Position numbers and translations under genes: made by a program
Shown here: positions 16,091-24,198 of the stretch, piece after piece
Layout: each line of letters opens with the position of its first letter
Numbering within the stretch: position 1 is the stretch's first letter
The notes under the pieces: model-generated
Databases searched by the model: none
The model's input: only the letters and a program-made list of their open reading frames with translations
Told to the model about the DNA's origin: nothing
Source of the DNA: JACVRW01 sp963819115
GTDB taxonomy: Bacteria; Actinomycetota; Thermoleophilia; Solirubrobacterales; Thermoleophilaceae
Direction of reading: 5' to 3'
NCBI GenBank assembly: GCA_963819115.1
Contig: CAWFUR010000012.1
Span: forward strand, 1 to 64,000
Length of the DNA stretch: 64,000 bases

Positions 16091-17712
16091 CTGACGTTGC
16101 ACGAGCGGCCCTTGCACGTGTCGAGTTTCACCAGCTTCGCCGCGAGCTTGGCCTTGATGGCGGCGTACGAGGGGACGGCCGCGATGTTGCGGAGCTGGTA
16201 CGGGTCCGTCTTGCGGTCGTAGAGCTCCTGCTCGCCCGTCTCCCGGTAGACGACGTAGGTGTAGCGGTCCGTGCGAACGCCCTTGTAGGGACGGTCCCAC
16301 TGGTTCGCCGGAAGCACGCGCCGGAAGAGGGGAGCCAGGGCCTCGATCTCGAGCGTCCGCTTCGGCCGCAGCTTCGGGTTGCGGATGGTCGGGAGGAGCG
16401 AGACGCCGTCCATCGTGCGGCCGGGCCTCGCGCGGGCCGCGGCCAGCAGGGTCGGCGCGAAGTCGATGTTCGACACCTGGCCGTGCACGGTCCGGCCGGC
16501 GGGTATGCCGGGTCCGCGCAGGATCAGCGGCACGCGCAGCGACTCCTCGTAGGGGAGGTACTTGTCCCCGGGGATCCGGTGCTGGCCCTGGAGCCATCCG
16601 TTGTCGGAGAGGAACACGATCAGCGTGTTCTTCAGCTGGTGCGTCTTGCGCAGGATCCCCACCAGCTTCTTCACGTGGTCGTCCACGGCCAGCAACGCGC
16701 CGGTCCGGCCCTGGTAGTCGAGCTTCAGCTGGTGGATCTGCTCGGCGGTGAGCGGAGGCGCCTTCGACGTCATGTTGGACGGCTTGTCCGTGAGGTCCTT
16801 CTCGTTGAAGCTGGGCGGCTGGGGCAGCTTGTAGCCCTTGCTCTTCTTCTTGTAGCGCGGCGCCGGGCGGGGGTCGGCTCCCTTGCGGCCCATCAGCGAG
16901 GTGGCCACGTCCTCGCGGTGCGGCGCGGCCGGGGACCACCAGATGAAGAAGGGCTTCTTGGACTTCTTCTCGCTGCGGACGAGGTCCTCGGTGACCCTTC
17001 CGGTGACGTCCGGAGAGTAGTCCTTGGGCTTGTGAGTTCCCCAGTAGGTGTAGGGACCGGGACCGAAGGTGTCGTGGAGCTTGCCAAGCACCCCTGTGAT
17101 GCCCGCGTCGTTGCGGATCACCTCGATGTTCGCGAACTCCACGAGCTTGCGGGCGAAGTCGGCGTCGCCCCAGGTCTTGAGGCTGCCGTTCCGGTTCATC
17201 ACGAAGTTGTAGTAGTCGTAGGCCGAGACATCGAGCAGCCCGCGCCAGATGTCGAAGCCGTGGGGGACCTCGCCGTGGGCGTCGAGCGCGCCGTAGCCGT
17301 TCAGCCACTTGCCGATCATTGCGGTCCGGTAGCCCGCGCCCTGAAGCCAGGCCGGGAGGATGTTCCCCCGGTCCTTCATGCCATACCAGCCGTAGGGCCA
17401 GAAGTTCCCGCCCACGCCGTTGTTGTGCGCGTACTGGCCCGTGATGAACGTGGCCCGTGCCGGGCAGCAGAGCGGGAAGGAGTCGATCGCGTCGGCGAAG
17501 GTCGTGCCGCGCTTGGCCAGCAGGCGGCGAACGTTCGGCATGTGCGCGACGTCGGCCGTGGCCTGGTCGTCGGTCATCACCACGAGGATGTTCGGGCGGC
17601 GGTCCTTCGACGCCGTGGCCTGGCGGGCCTGCGCCACGCCGGGCAGGGCGAGGGCGGCGATCACGGTGAGCGCCCAGAGAAGGCGCCTCACCTGCAGGGG
17701 TCCTACTCGCAC
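16087..17712 (-). CDS. Secreted formylglycine-dependent sulfatase
   Basis: About 541 residues from the GTG at 17712, which has GAGGAGAGGAG seven bases upstream; a second GTG is at 17691. A signal peptide (RRLLWALTVIAALALPG, then AQA) directs it outside. The first metal site is LVVMTDDQA (Asp48, Asp49). The formylglycine motif is CCPAR, in which the first Cys (about 82) is the modified residue, followed by ATFITGQYAHNNGV. Other sulfatase features are IGKWLNGYG, SDNGWLQGQHR and the C-terminal EQELYDRKTDPYQLRNIA. It is distinct from the cytoplasmic sulfatase at 13361. The next gene overlaps by 4 bases. A strong promoter and repeated motifs shared with a divergent TetR gene lie upstream. Confidence 0.9.
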   Translation of the reverse strand: MRVGPLQVRRLLWALTVIAALALPGVAQARQATASKDRRPNILVVMTDDQATADVAHMPNVRRLLAKRGTTFADAIDSFPLCCPARATFITGQYAHNNGVGGNFWPYGWYGMKDRGNILPAWLQGAGYRTAMIGKWLNGYGALDAHGEVPHGFDIWRGLLDVSAYDYYNFVMNRNGSLKTWGDADFARKLVEFANIEVIRNDAGITGVLGKLHDTFGPGPYTYWGTHKPKDYSPDVTGRVTEDLVRSEKKSKKPFFIWWSPAAPHREDVATSLMGRKGADPRPAPRYKKKSKGYKLPQPPSFNEKDLTDKPSNMTSKAPPLTAEQIHQLKLDYQGRTGALLAVDDHVKKLVGILRKTHQLKNTLIVFLSDNGWLQGQHRIPGDKYLPYEESLRVPLILRGPGIPAGRTVHGQVSNIDFAPTLLAAARARPGRTMDGVSLLPTIRNPKLRPKRTLEIEALAPLFRRVLPANQWDRPYKGVRTDRYTYVVYRETGEQELYDRKTDPYQLRNIAAVPSYAAIKAKLAAKLVKLDTCKGRSCNVR

Positions 17713-17747
17713 TCCGGGTCTCCTCTCCTCGTGCTGGGGCGGCCGCG

Positions 17748-17776
17748 AGCGTACACCGCGTGTCACACCGTGTCAA
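17748..17776 (-). promoter_or_regulatory. Promoter of the secreted sulfatase operon with direct repeats
   Basis: On the minus strand TTGACA (17776-17771), a 17-base spacer and TACGCT (17753-17748) form a close match to a housekeeping promoter. The transcription start is expected near 17741, giving a leader of about 30 bases with the Shine-Dalgarno site. On the plus strand CGTGTCAC (17759-17766) and CGTGTCAA (17769-17776) are repeats 10 bp apart that cover the -35 box and spacer. They are candidate sites for the TetR protein encoded at 17798. Confidence 0.55.
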
Positions 17777-17782
17777 CTTCTG

Positions 17783-17788
17783 TATGCT
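17783..17788 (+). promoter_or_regulatory. -10 box of the TetR gene
   Basis: TATGCT, preceded by TG, lies nine bases before the ATG at 17798, so the transcript should have almost no leader. The only -35-like sequence at normal spacing is GTGTCA, part of the direct repeat described for the divergent promoter. Confidence 0.4.
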
Positions 17789-17797
17789 CGGGGCGGG

Positions 17798-18427
17798 ATG
17801 ACGCCTGACGAACAGCCGGTCGCGGCACCGCCTCGGCCCGCCGGACGGCGCGTTCAGGCCCGCCGCAGCCGTCACGAGAGCCGCGAGCGGATCGTGGAGG
17901 CGGCCACCGAGCTGGTGCGCAGGCGGGCATACGTCGAGCTGAGCGTAGACGAGGTCATGCGCGAGGCCGGCCTGGGGCGCACGATCTTCTACCGCCACTT
18001 CGACGACATGGCCGATCTGCTGCTGCGGGCCAGCCGTGAGGCCATCGAGGAGCTCTACGAGGCTCAGACCGGGCTCGGGGACGAGGATCCCCACGCGCTC
18101 CGCCGCGCGTTCGAGGCCGCGGTCGACGTGTATCAGCGTCACGGGCCCCTGCTGCGCGGAGTGGCCGAGGCCGCCGCGGGTGACGAGCAGATAGCGCACG
18201 ACTACGCCGCACTTCGTGGGCGCTTCGACCTCCTGGCCGAGGAGTACCTGCGCGGCGTGGCCGGCCGCGGGACCACCGAGTTCGCCGACGTGGCCGAGAC
18301 CGCGCGGGCGCTGAACCTGATGAACGAGACCTACCTGCTGACCACGTTCGGCCGTGAGCCCCGGGTGTCGCCCGAGACCGCGGTGCAGACCCTGACCGAG
18401 ATCTGGGACGCGGCGATCCGCCGCTGA
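17798..18427 (+). CDS. TetR-family transcriptional regulator
   Basis: A 209-residue regulator from the ATG at 17798. After a Pro/Arg-rich tail, residues about 28-85 form the helix-turn-helix (SRERIVEAATELVRRRAY, VELSVDEVMREAGLGRTIFY, then RHFDDMADLLLRA). The ligand domain follows; FADVAETARALNLMNETYLL is its C-terminal dimer helix region. It lies between the divergent sulfatase operon and the haloalkane dehalogenase gene, whose ATG is 15 bases after its stop. It may control both. The effector is unknown, and a chlorinated or sulfated compound is only a guess. Confidence 0.85.
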   Translation: MTPDEQPVAAPPRPAGRRVQARRSRHESRERIVEAATELVRRRAYVELSVDEVMREAGLGRTIFYRHFDDMADLLLRASREAIEELYEAQTGLGDEDPHALRRAFEAAVDVYQRHGPLLRGVAEAAAGDEQIAHDYAALRGRFDLLAEEYLRGVAGRGTTEFADVAETARALNLMNETYLLTTFGREPRVSPETAVQTLTEIWDAAIRR

Positions 18428-18442
18428 CGAAAGGACGAGACG

Positions 18443-19327
18443 ATGGATGTCTTCCGCACTCCCGATGAGCGTTTCGCCGATCTGCCCGGCTATCCGTACG
18501 AGCCGCACTACGCCGAGGTCGACGGCCTGCGCCTACACCACCTGGACGAGGGCAGCGGCTCGACCGTGCTCTGTTTTCACGGCGAGCCGAGCTGGAGCTA
18601 CCTCTACCGGCACATGCTCGACCGCTTCGTGGAGACCGGGCACCGCGTCGTGTGCCCCGACCTCGTGGGGTTCGGTCGCTCGGACAAGCCCACGGACCAG
18701 TCCTGGTACACCTACGACCGCCACGTCGACATGGTCACGCGGCACCTCGACCAGATCGATCTCGAGGACGTGACCGTGGTGGTGCAGGACTGGGGCGGCC
18801 CGATCGGGCTGCGCTGGGCGGTGGAGCACGCCGACCTGGTGGGGCGCCTGGTGGTGCTCAACACCGGCCTCTTCACCGGGCGGGTCAGCAAGGGCTTCAT
18901 GGCCTGGCGCGACTTCGCCGAACGCACCCCGGACCTGCCCATCGGAGTGATCATCCAGGGCGCCACCACCACCGACCTCCCGGAGGACGTGGTGGCCGCG
19001 TACGAGGCGCCGTTCCCCACTCCGGAGAGCAAGGCGGGCGCGCAGCGCTTTCCGCTGCTCGTGCCGCTCACCGCCGAGGATCCGGGCGTGGCCGAGATGC
19101 GGGCCACCCACGAGGCTCTGGGCCGCTGGGACAAGCCCGCGCTGGTCGCGTTCTCGGACACCGACCCGGTGTTCCCGTTCCCGCGGTCCGGCGAGCGCTT
19201 CACCGATCTGATCCCCACGGCGAGCGAGCAGGTCCGGATCGAGGGAGCCGCCCACTTCCTCCAGGAGGACCGCGGCCGCCAGATCGCCGACACCATGATC
19301 GAGGCCTTCGGCGGGGCGGCCGTCTGA
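18443..19327 (+). CDS. Haloalkane dehalogenase, subfamily I
   Basis: A 294-residue alpha/beta hydrolase preceded by AAGGACGAG. The motif order fits HLD-I (DhlA-like) enzymes: HGEPSWSYLYRHM (oxyanion region), CPDLVGFGRSDKP, nucleophile Asp116 in VVQDWGGP with halide-binding Trp117, a second likely halide Trp at 155 in FMAWRDF, catalytic acid in FSDTDPVF (Asp239 or Asp241, after strand 7) and His271 in GAAHFLQED. The family cleaves carbon-halogen bonds of alkyl halides by water, releasing halide and alcohol. All catalytic positions are present, so activity is likely, although the natural substrate could be non-anthropogenic. It is translated with the DUF1330-like gene whose ATG overlaps its stop. 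Confidence 0.88.
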   Translation: MDVFRTPDERFADLPGYPYEPHYAEVDGLRLHHLDEGSGSTVLCFHGEPSWSYLYRHMLDRFVETGHRVVCPDLVGFGRSDKPTDQSWYTYDRHVDMVTRHLDQIDLEDVTVVVQDWGGPIGLRWAVEHADLVGRLVVLNTGLFTGRVSKGFMAWRDFAERTPDLPIGVIIQGATTTDLPEDVVAAYEAPFPTPESKAGAQRFPLLVPLTAEDPGVAEMRATHEALGRWDKPALVAFSDTDPVFPFPRSGERFTDLIPTASEQVRIEGAAHFLQEDRGRQIADTMIEAFGGAAV

Positions 19328-19767
19328 TGGCGGTCGAGCCCAGCCAGCAGCAGCTCGCCGAGGTCCTCGGGCTGGCCGGCGCCGAGGGTGACGGTCCCCT
19401 CGTCATGCTGAACCTGAACCGCTACCGGGAGCGCGCCGAGTACGAGGGCGATCCACCGGGCGAGCTTGACGGCGACGTGTCGGGGCAGGAGGCCTACCTG
19501 CGCTACGGCGCGGTGGCGGCGGCGGTGCTCGAGCGGGTCGGGGGGAGAATCCTCTGGCACACGGAGTCGAAGCGCACCGTGATCGGGGACGAGACCGACC
19601 GCTACGACGAGATCATCGCCGTCTGGTACCCGGATCTCGCCGCCTTCACGGCGCTTGTGGGGGATCCGGGGATCCTCGAGGCTCGGGTGCACCGCACCGC
19701 CGGCCTCGAGCGCGCGGCGCTGATCTGCTGTGACTCGGGCGCGGAGCCCGTGCTCGCCGGCGTCTGA
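19327..19767 (+). CDS. DUF1330-like dimeric alpha/beta-barrel protein
   Basis: A 146-residue protein whose ATG shares a base with the stop of the dehalogenase gene (TGATG). GPLVMLNLNRYRERAEY and the later YDEIIAVWYPDLAAF, ending near FTALVGDPGILEARVHR, match the DUF1330/EthD-like ferredoxin fold. Members often sit in degradation operons as small isomerase-, oxygenase- or chaperone-like partners. Catalytic residues cannot be assigned. Co-translation with the haloalkane dehalogenase suggests a shared pathway. Confidence 0.7.
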   Translation: MAVEPSQQQLAEVLGLAGAEGDGPLVMLNLNRYRERAEYEGDPPGELDGDVSGQEAYLRYGAVAAAVLERVGGRILWHTESKRTVIGDETDRYDEIIAVWYPDLAAFTALVGDPGILEARVHRTAGLERAALICCDSGAEPVLAGV

Positions 19768-19770
19768 GAC

Positions 19771-20325
19771 TCAGCCTCGCCACGGCCGCAGCCAGGCGGC
19801 CTCCGCGTGCTCCAGGAAGGTGACGAGGGGCGTGAGCAGATCCGGACGCTCGCGAGCCGCGTCTTCGGCGAGCCTGGTGGTGGCCACCACCAGGTCGGCG
19901 AAGTCCGCCCGCTTGGTGGTTCCGTGGATGCTGAATCCGCTCTCCGTCGCGGCCACCTGTTCCATGGCGGCCCGCAGGGGGCCATCGTCCAGGGTGCCGA
20001 GCGGCTCCAGGGCCCGTGGGTCGCCCTCCACCAGGCGGACGAGGTCCTCGCGCGCCTCCCGTGCCTCGTCGGGGAGGATGGACACGAACCGGCGCACGTC
20101 GTCGCGCTCTCGATGCTCGGTCACGGCGAGCCGCAGGCCCTCGCGCACGTGATGCTCGAGCAGCCGGGTGAGGTACAGGCGCTCGTGGTGCGGCCGGGTG
20201 TCCCCGGCAGCGAGCCCGGTGACCGTGCGGATGTCCCCGAGGGTGATCGACACCGCCATCACGTAGCGGGCCGTGGGGTTATCGGCCGGAAAAATGGCCC
20301 CCACCCGGAACCGGAGCTCGGCCAC
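19771..20325 (-). CDS. Conserved hypothetical protein
   Basis: A 184-residue, mainly helical soluble protein from the GTG at 20325. It starts with strands (LRFRVGAIFPADNPTARYV, then MAVSITLGDI) and continues with Glu/Arg-rich helices such as LYLTRLLEHHVREGLRLAV. Two histidine-rich spots (RPHHERLYL and LLEHHVREG) could bind a ligand, but no known motif is complete. A TAGGCT box seven bases before the start predicts a leaderless mRNA. It converges on the DUF1330-like gene with a 3-base gap. Function unknown. Confidence 0.6.
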   Translation of the reverse strand: MAELRFRVGAIFPADNPTARYVMAVSITLGDIRTVTGLAAGDTRPHHERLYLTRLLEHHVREGLRLAVTEHRERDDVRRFVSILPDEAREAREDLVRLVEGDPRALEPLGTLDDGPLRAAMEQVAATESGFSIHGTTKRADFADLVVATTRLAEDAARERPDLLTPLVTFLEHAEAAWLRPWRG

Positions 20326-20332
20326 GGCGCCG

Positions 20333-20338
20333 AGCCTA
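20333..20338 (-). promoter_or_regulatory. -10 box of a leaderless transcript
   Basis: On the minus strand TAGGCT is followed by seven bases and the GTG at 20325, with no ribosome binding site. Confidence 0.4.
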
Positions 20339-20376
20339 CCCCGCCGGCGGGGCTAGCTGCCATCCTCTTTGGCACC

Positions 20377-21174
20377 GTGCTGCGAGATCCCCTGTCCCCC
20401 AATGACGCTCAGCAGGCGAGCGACACCACCGTACGCCGCCATCAGGACACCGGTCGCAACGGGCTCCTGCGCAGGCTGATCAGCCGCCGAGCGCTCGACA
20501 ACCGGATCGACCTGCTGCGCCTGCGGCTCGACACCTACCCGAACGGGCGCTACCAGCCGATAGACGCGCTGCCCGGAAAGAACATCAAGCGGGCGGACGG
20601 CTCGCTCTCCCGCTGGGGGGTCATCCGCCCGGTGGTCCAGGAGCTCGGAGTGCGAACGGCCGTGGACGTGGGGGCCAACGAGGGCTTCTTCTCGATCCAG
20701 CTCGGCTCGATGGGGGTCACCACCGTCGCGCTCGAGCCCGCGCCGCCGAACTACCGCACCGCGCTGCTCGCCGTCCGGCTCACCGAGCTCGACAACGTCG
20801 GCGTCCTGGCCTTTGGCGTGAACCCGGACACGGTGGAGCTAGTGCCCCACGCGGACGCCACCGTCTTCCTCTCCCTCTGGCATCACCTGGTGAAGATCCA
20901 GGGCCTCCAGACGGCCACCGACATCACCGCGCGCCTGTGGAAGCGCACCGGGAAGGTCATGTTCTTCGACACCGGCGAGGACGAGATGGACGACTCGTTC
21001 GACCTCCCCGAGATGACCCCCGACCCGCGCACCTGGATAGCGGGGTACCTGGCCGAGACCTGCCCCGGGTCCGAGGTCCGGCACCTCGGTACCCACGCCG
21101 CCTTCGACGCCGAGGGCAACCCGTGCGAGCGCAACCTGTTCGCCGTCGTGCGCAGCTCGCCCCCCTCCGCCTGA
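20377..21174 (+). CDS. FkbM-like SAM-dependent methyltransferase
   Basis: About 265 residues from the GTG at 20377. After a basic N-terminal region (NGLLRRLISRRALDNRI), the methyltransferase core begins with motif I, AVDVGANEGFFSIQLGSMG, and the acidic end of strand 2, VALEPAPPNYRTAL. This is the typical opening of FkbM-family methyltransferases, which often modify sugars or glycolipids. The later half includes FLSLWHHLVKIQGL and GKVMFFDTGEDEMDDSF. It stands alone between a hypothetical gene and a membrane-protein pair, so context gives no pathway. Confidence 0.75.
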   Translation: MLRDPLSPNDAQQASDTTVRRHQDTGRNGLLRRLISRRALDNRIDLLRLRLDTYPNGRYQPIDALPGKNIKRADGSLSRWGVIRPVVQELGVRTAVDVGANEGFFSIQLGSMGVTTVALEPAPPNYRTALLAVRLTELDNVGVLAFGVNPDTVELVPHADATVFLSLWHHLVKIQGLQTATDITARLWKRTGKVMFFDTGEDEMDDSFDLPEMTPDPRTWIAGYLAETCPGSEVRHLGTHAAFDAEGNPCERNLFAVVRSSPPSA

Positions 21175-21195
21175 ACGGCTGATTGGCTGCGCGCG

Positions 21196-21936
21196 ATGGG
21201 ATTCGCGCTCACCGCGCTTGGCGCCGCCATTGCCGTAGCCGTCGAGCTCTTGGAGGCGGTGGCGATCGTGCTCGCCGTGGGGGTCAGCCGCCGCTGGAGT
21301 GACGCCCTCTGGGGGGCGGCCGCCGCGGCGCTGGTGTGCGCGGTCCTCGCCGGCGTCATCGGCCCGGTGGTGCTGGCCGGGCTGCCGATCGACGCCCTGC
21401 GCGTGGTGATCGGCACCCTGCTCCTGCTCTTCGGCCTGGAATGGCTGCGCAAGGCGATCCTGCGGCTTGCCGGCCGCCGGTCGCGGTCATCGTCGGAGAG
21501 GGAGTACGAGGAGGTGCGCGAGGAACTGGCCGGCGTGCCGCTGCCCGCCGAGGGCGCACCGGATTGGGCCGCGCGCCTGCTGGCGTTCAAGGGAGTCCTG
21601 CTCGAGGGCGTGGAGGTGGTGGTGATCGTGAGCGCGCTCGCTGCCAGGCCGTCCGGCCCCACCCCGGCGCTGGTGGGCGCGCTGGTGGCCGGCGTGCTCG
21701 TGCTTGCCGCGGGCGCGTGGCTACACCGCCCGCTGCGGCGCATTCCGGAGACCGAGCTCAAGTACGGCGTGGGCATCCTGCTCACCAGCTTCGGCGCCTT
21801 CTTCGCGGCGGAGGGTCTGGGAGTGGATTGGCCCGGCGGGGACGTGGCGCTGCTCTACCTGCTGGCGCTGGTGGCCGGGTTCTCCCGGCTCCAGATCAAG
21901 GGCCTCGCCGGGCCGGCGCGGGCGGTGGCGCCATGA
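21196..21936 (+). CDS. Polytopic membrane protein with FTR1-like ExxE helices
   Basis: A 246-residue protein with about six or seven spans in two half-repeats. Each half begins with an acidic helix: VAVELLEAVAIVLAVGVSR (about 14-32) and LLEGVEVVVIVSALA (about 135-149). Such paired ExxE helices recall the REGxE iron-transport motif of FTR1 permeases and the ExGD motif of UPF0016/TMEM165 transporters, but neither consensus is exact. It resembles uncharacterised COG4280-type proteins. A cation transport role is inference. The stop overlaps the ATG of a 63-residue membrane protein (ATGA). Confidence 0.6.
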   Translation: MGFALTALGAAIAVAVELLEAVAIVLAVGVSRRWSDALWGAAAAALVCAVLAGVIGPVVLAGLPIDALRVVIGTLLLLFGLEWLRKAILRLAGRRSRSSSEREYEEVREELAGVPLPAEGAPDWAARLLAFKGVLLEGVEVVVIVSALAARPSGPTPALVGALVAGVLVLAAGAWLHRPLRRIPETELKYGVGILLTSFGAFFAAEGLGVDWPGGDVALLYLLALVAGFSRLQIKGLAGPARAVAP

Positions 21937-22124
21937 GCTTTCTTCGCGCGCTGCGGATGCTGGTGCTCGGCGAGACCTGGACCGTGCCCGCTGGAGTGGC
22001 GCTCACGGTGTCCGCCTGCGCGCTGCTCGAGGCCGTGTCCGGAGGCTGGTGGAGCGATCTCGGCGGCTTTGTCCTTCTCGGCGGTGCGATCGCCACGGTG
22101 AGCTGGAGCCTGCGGGCTAGTTGA
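21933..22124 (+). CDS. 63-residue membrane protein, coupled to the ExxE membrane protein
   Basis: A short protein with two hydrophobic segments (TWTVPAGVALTVSACALL and GGFVLLGGAIATVSWSLRA) joined by a GGWWSDLGG turn. Its ATG overlaps the stop of the preceding gene, so it is probably a small subunit or stabiliser of that protein. The last 8 bases overlap the end of the convergent LuxR-type gene. No family recognised. Confidence 0.55.
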   Translation: MSFLRALRMLVLGETWTVPAGVALTVSACALLEAVSGGWWSDLGGFVLLGGAIATVSWSLRAS

Positions 22125-23604
22125 TCAGGCCGCGGCGAAATCCCTCGGCCACCGCCGCGGCCCGGTCCCGCACCCCGAGCCGGTAGTAGAGCTTTTCGAA
22201 GTGGGTCTTCACCGTGCTCTGGCTGATCACCAGCTCGCGGGCGATCTCGGGCGTGGACAGTCCGCGCGCGGCCAGCTGCAGGACCTCGCCCTCGCGCGGC
22301 GACAGGGGGGAGGGGTTCAGGGCGCTCGTGCGCCGGGAGAGGAAGCGCCCGATTCCCTGGCTCAGCACGGCGAGCGTCCGGAACATCCGCTCGGTCGGGG
22401 CCCGGATCTCGCGGCCGTAGAACTCGAGCGAGCCGAGAACCTGAGCGCCCTCGCCGATCGGGAACGCCACCCCGCCCCGGAGTCCGGCCTGATCCGCCGC
22501 CGGCCTCCGGCCGAACGCGAAGTCCCCCCCGGCTCCCGAGGTGCCAACAGGGGTGCCGGTGCTGAAGGCCCGGCCGGCCAGGCTCTCTGAGCCCCGCTGT
22601 AGCGTGAGCGCGCGAGTGGCGGCCTCGAAGGCGACAGCGTTCGCGTCCGGCGCGCTCCAGAAGGAGCGGCATCGTAGCCGGGCCTCGGTCTCCGCCGGTG
22701 TCCAGAGTGCCCCGGCCACCCAGCCGAAGGCCCTGCCTATCCGCGCGAGCAGCTCGTGGAGCGGATCGTCGAACGTGTCCCAGTCCGCGAGCATCCCGGA
22801 GACGTCGTGGATAGCCCGGAGCTCGTCCTCCGCGAAGTGGGCGTCGGTCGCGTCGCGTACGGCACCCACGTAGCGCGTGGTCGTGCCATGGGGGGACGTG
22901 ACCCGGCGGGCGCTGCTCACCACCCAGCGCACCACTCCGTCGGGGCGCACCACTCGGTACTCGGTGCGCGGCATGTGGCCGCTCTGGACGAGGTGCGAGC
23001 TGGCCGAGCCCACCACGGCCCGGTCGAGGGGGGACACGAATGCCAGGGCGGATTCCGGGGTGACCGTGAATCCCTCCTCGGTCACCCCATGAATCGCGTA
23101 CATATCCGGTGACCACACGAGCAGGCCCTCGGCGGTGTCCCAGTACCACGTGCCGAGGTCTCCCGACTCGGCCGCCGTCTTCAGAAGCTCGGTCATCGCC
23201 CACACCTGCTCCTCGGCACCCGGCGAGCCGGCCGCGACGCGAACGACGACGCCGGTTACCGGCGGCGCGTCGCCGAGGTGCGTGACGATGAGCTCGGCCG
23301 ACGCCTCCGCTCCGTCTCCGCGCAGTACCGCAGAGGCGGCCCGGGCGCCAAGAGCGGGCGTGCCGCCGGGGGAGAGCAGGCCGGCAATCCCGGTGGGATG
23401 CGCGTCGCGGTCACCCTCCGCCATCAGTAGCGACGACCCGCGACCCACCACATCCGCGCGGGACTGGCCGAAGAGCCGTTCGGCGGCCGAGTTGAACTCG
23501 ACGATTGCCCCGTCCGCATCGACAGCCACGAAGGGCTCCGGCAGATCGTCCAGGTTGGTGCGCCAAACGAGCGGGTCGTTCCCGCTCCGAGCCATAAGGG
23601 GCAT
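22117..23604 (-). CDS. PAS-PAS-GAF sensor with LuxR-type DNA-binding domain
   Basis: A 495-residue one-component regulator. Residues about 15-125 are a PAS domain (LPEPFVAVDADGAIVEFNSA). A second PAS with PAC follows at about 140-265 (LVWSPDMYAIHGVTEEGF, then YVGAVRDATD). A GAF domain at about 270-420 contains LLARIGRAFGWVAGALW. The C-terminal 62 residues are a LuxR/GerE helix-turn-helix (SPREGEVLQLAARGLSTPEI, then STVKTHFEKLYYRLG). It probably senses a cytoplasmic signal or redox state and switches transcription directly. The GAF-LuxR half is paralogous to the protein at 31821. It has no obvious phosphotransfer residues, and target genes are unknown. Confidence 0.85.
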   Translation of the reverse strand: MPLMARSGNDPLVWRTNLDDLPEPFVAVDADGAIVEFNSAAERLFGQSRADVVGRGSSLLMAEGDRDAHPTGIAGLLSPGGTPALGARAASAVLRGDGAEASAELIVTHLGDAPPVTGVVVRVAAGSPGAEEQVWAMTELLKTAAESGDLGTWYWDTAEGLLVWSPDMYAIHGVTEEGFTVTPESALAFVSPLDRAVVGSASSHLVQSGHMPRTEYRVVRPDGVVRWVVSSARRVTSPHGTTTRYVGAVRDATDAHFAEDELRAIHDVSGMLADWDTFDDPLHELLARIGRAFGWVAGALWTPAETEARLRCRSFWSAPDANAVAFEAATRALTLQRGSESLAGRAFSTGTPVGTSGAGGDFAFGRRPAADQAGLRGGVAFPIGEGAQVLGSLEFYGREIRAPTERMFRTLAVLSQGIGRFLSRRTSALNPSPLSPREGEVLQLAARGLSTPEIARELVISQSTVKTHFEKLYYRLGVRDRAAAVAEGFRRGLIN

Positions 23605-23674
23605 ATTTGTGGACCACGAGGGGTCCGCCCATCGGTTGATAGGGGGATTCCCTGCGTGGGAGCGTATCGCAGCA

Positions 23675-24130
23675 TCAGTCGATCTCGGCGATCTTCCAGA
23701 GCACCCGGCTCAGCCCGGCGCCGACCGGCACGTTCGGCTTGACCCAGTTCACCTCGTGCTCGCCCCCGTCCGGGTCGGTGAACGAGAAGGTGAGCAGCGA
23801 CCCCTGGTCGGTGACCACGCCGTCGCCCGCGCCCTCGGCCATCACGCGTCGCCGGAGCTCGCGAAACGCCTGGACGCTGGCCGCGTTCAGCCCGAAGTGG
23901 TCAAGGCAGCCGCGGCTGAACCTCGGAGCCGGCCCGGGCGGCGTGACCCCCGGGATCTGAAACGGGTGAAGAACGGTGTGAGGGCCCAGCTCGATGAACG
24001 CGTGCCTCACGCCCTCCTCCTGGAGCTCCACGCACACCTCGGCATCGAACACGCGCCGGTAGAAGGCGGTCAGGCGATCGAGATCGGCGGTCACGAACGC
24101 GAGGTGGTGGATGTCGTTGAGCAGCTGCAC
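23675..24130 (-). CDS. VOC-family (glyoxalase/dioxygenase fold) protein
   Basis: A 151-residue single-domain VOC protein. It has the two beta-alpha-beta-beta-beta modules: IHHLAFVTADLDRLTAFYRR opens the first and LDHFGLNAASVQAFRELRRR the second. Likely metal ligands are His9, the His of LDHFG and the Glu of GGEHEVNW, as in glyoxalase I or extradiol-type VOC enzymes. FTDPDGGEHE is a standard VOC closing motif. It is a single gene, divergent from a phosphoesterase gene. The substrate is unknown. Confidence 0.8.
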   Translation of the reverse strand: MQLLNDIHHLAFVTADLDRLTAFYRRVFDAEVCVELQEEGVRHAFIELGPHTVLHPFQIPGVTPPGPAPRFSRGCLDHFGLNAASVQAFRELRRRVMAEGAGDGVVTDQGSLLTFSFTDPDGGEHEVNWVKPNVPVGAGLSRVLWKIAEID

Positions 24131-24198
24131 CGCGTCGAGCTCTCGGCGAGAGCCTCCGCGCCCCGGGTCGGGGCGTGTGTGACGTTCGCCTCATAAGA

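Noticed and set aside
15014..18508. Open frame of more than 1,100 codons on the minus strand
   Set aside because: Only the last 358 codons have protein character (signal peptide and strands). The earlier part is Arg/Pro/Gly-rich shadow of the sulfatase and TetR genes, common in GC-rich DNA.
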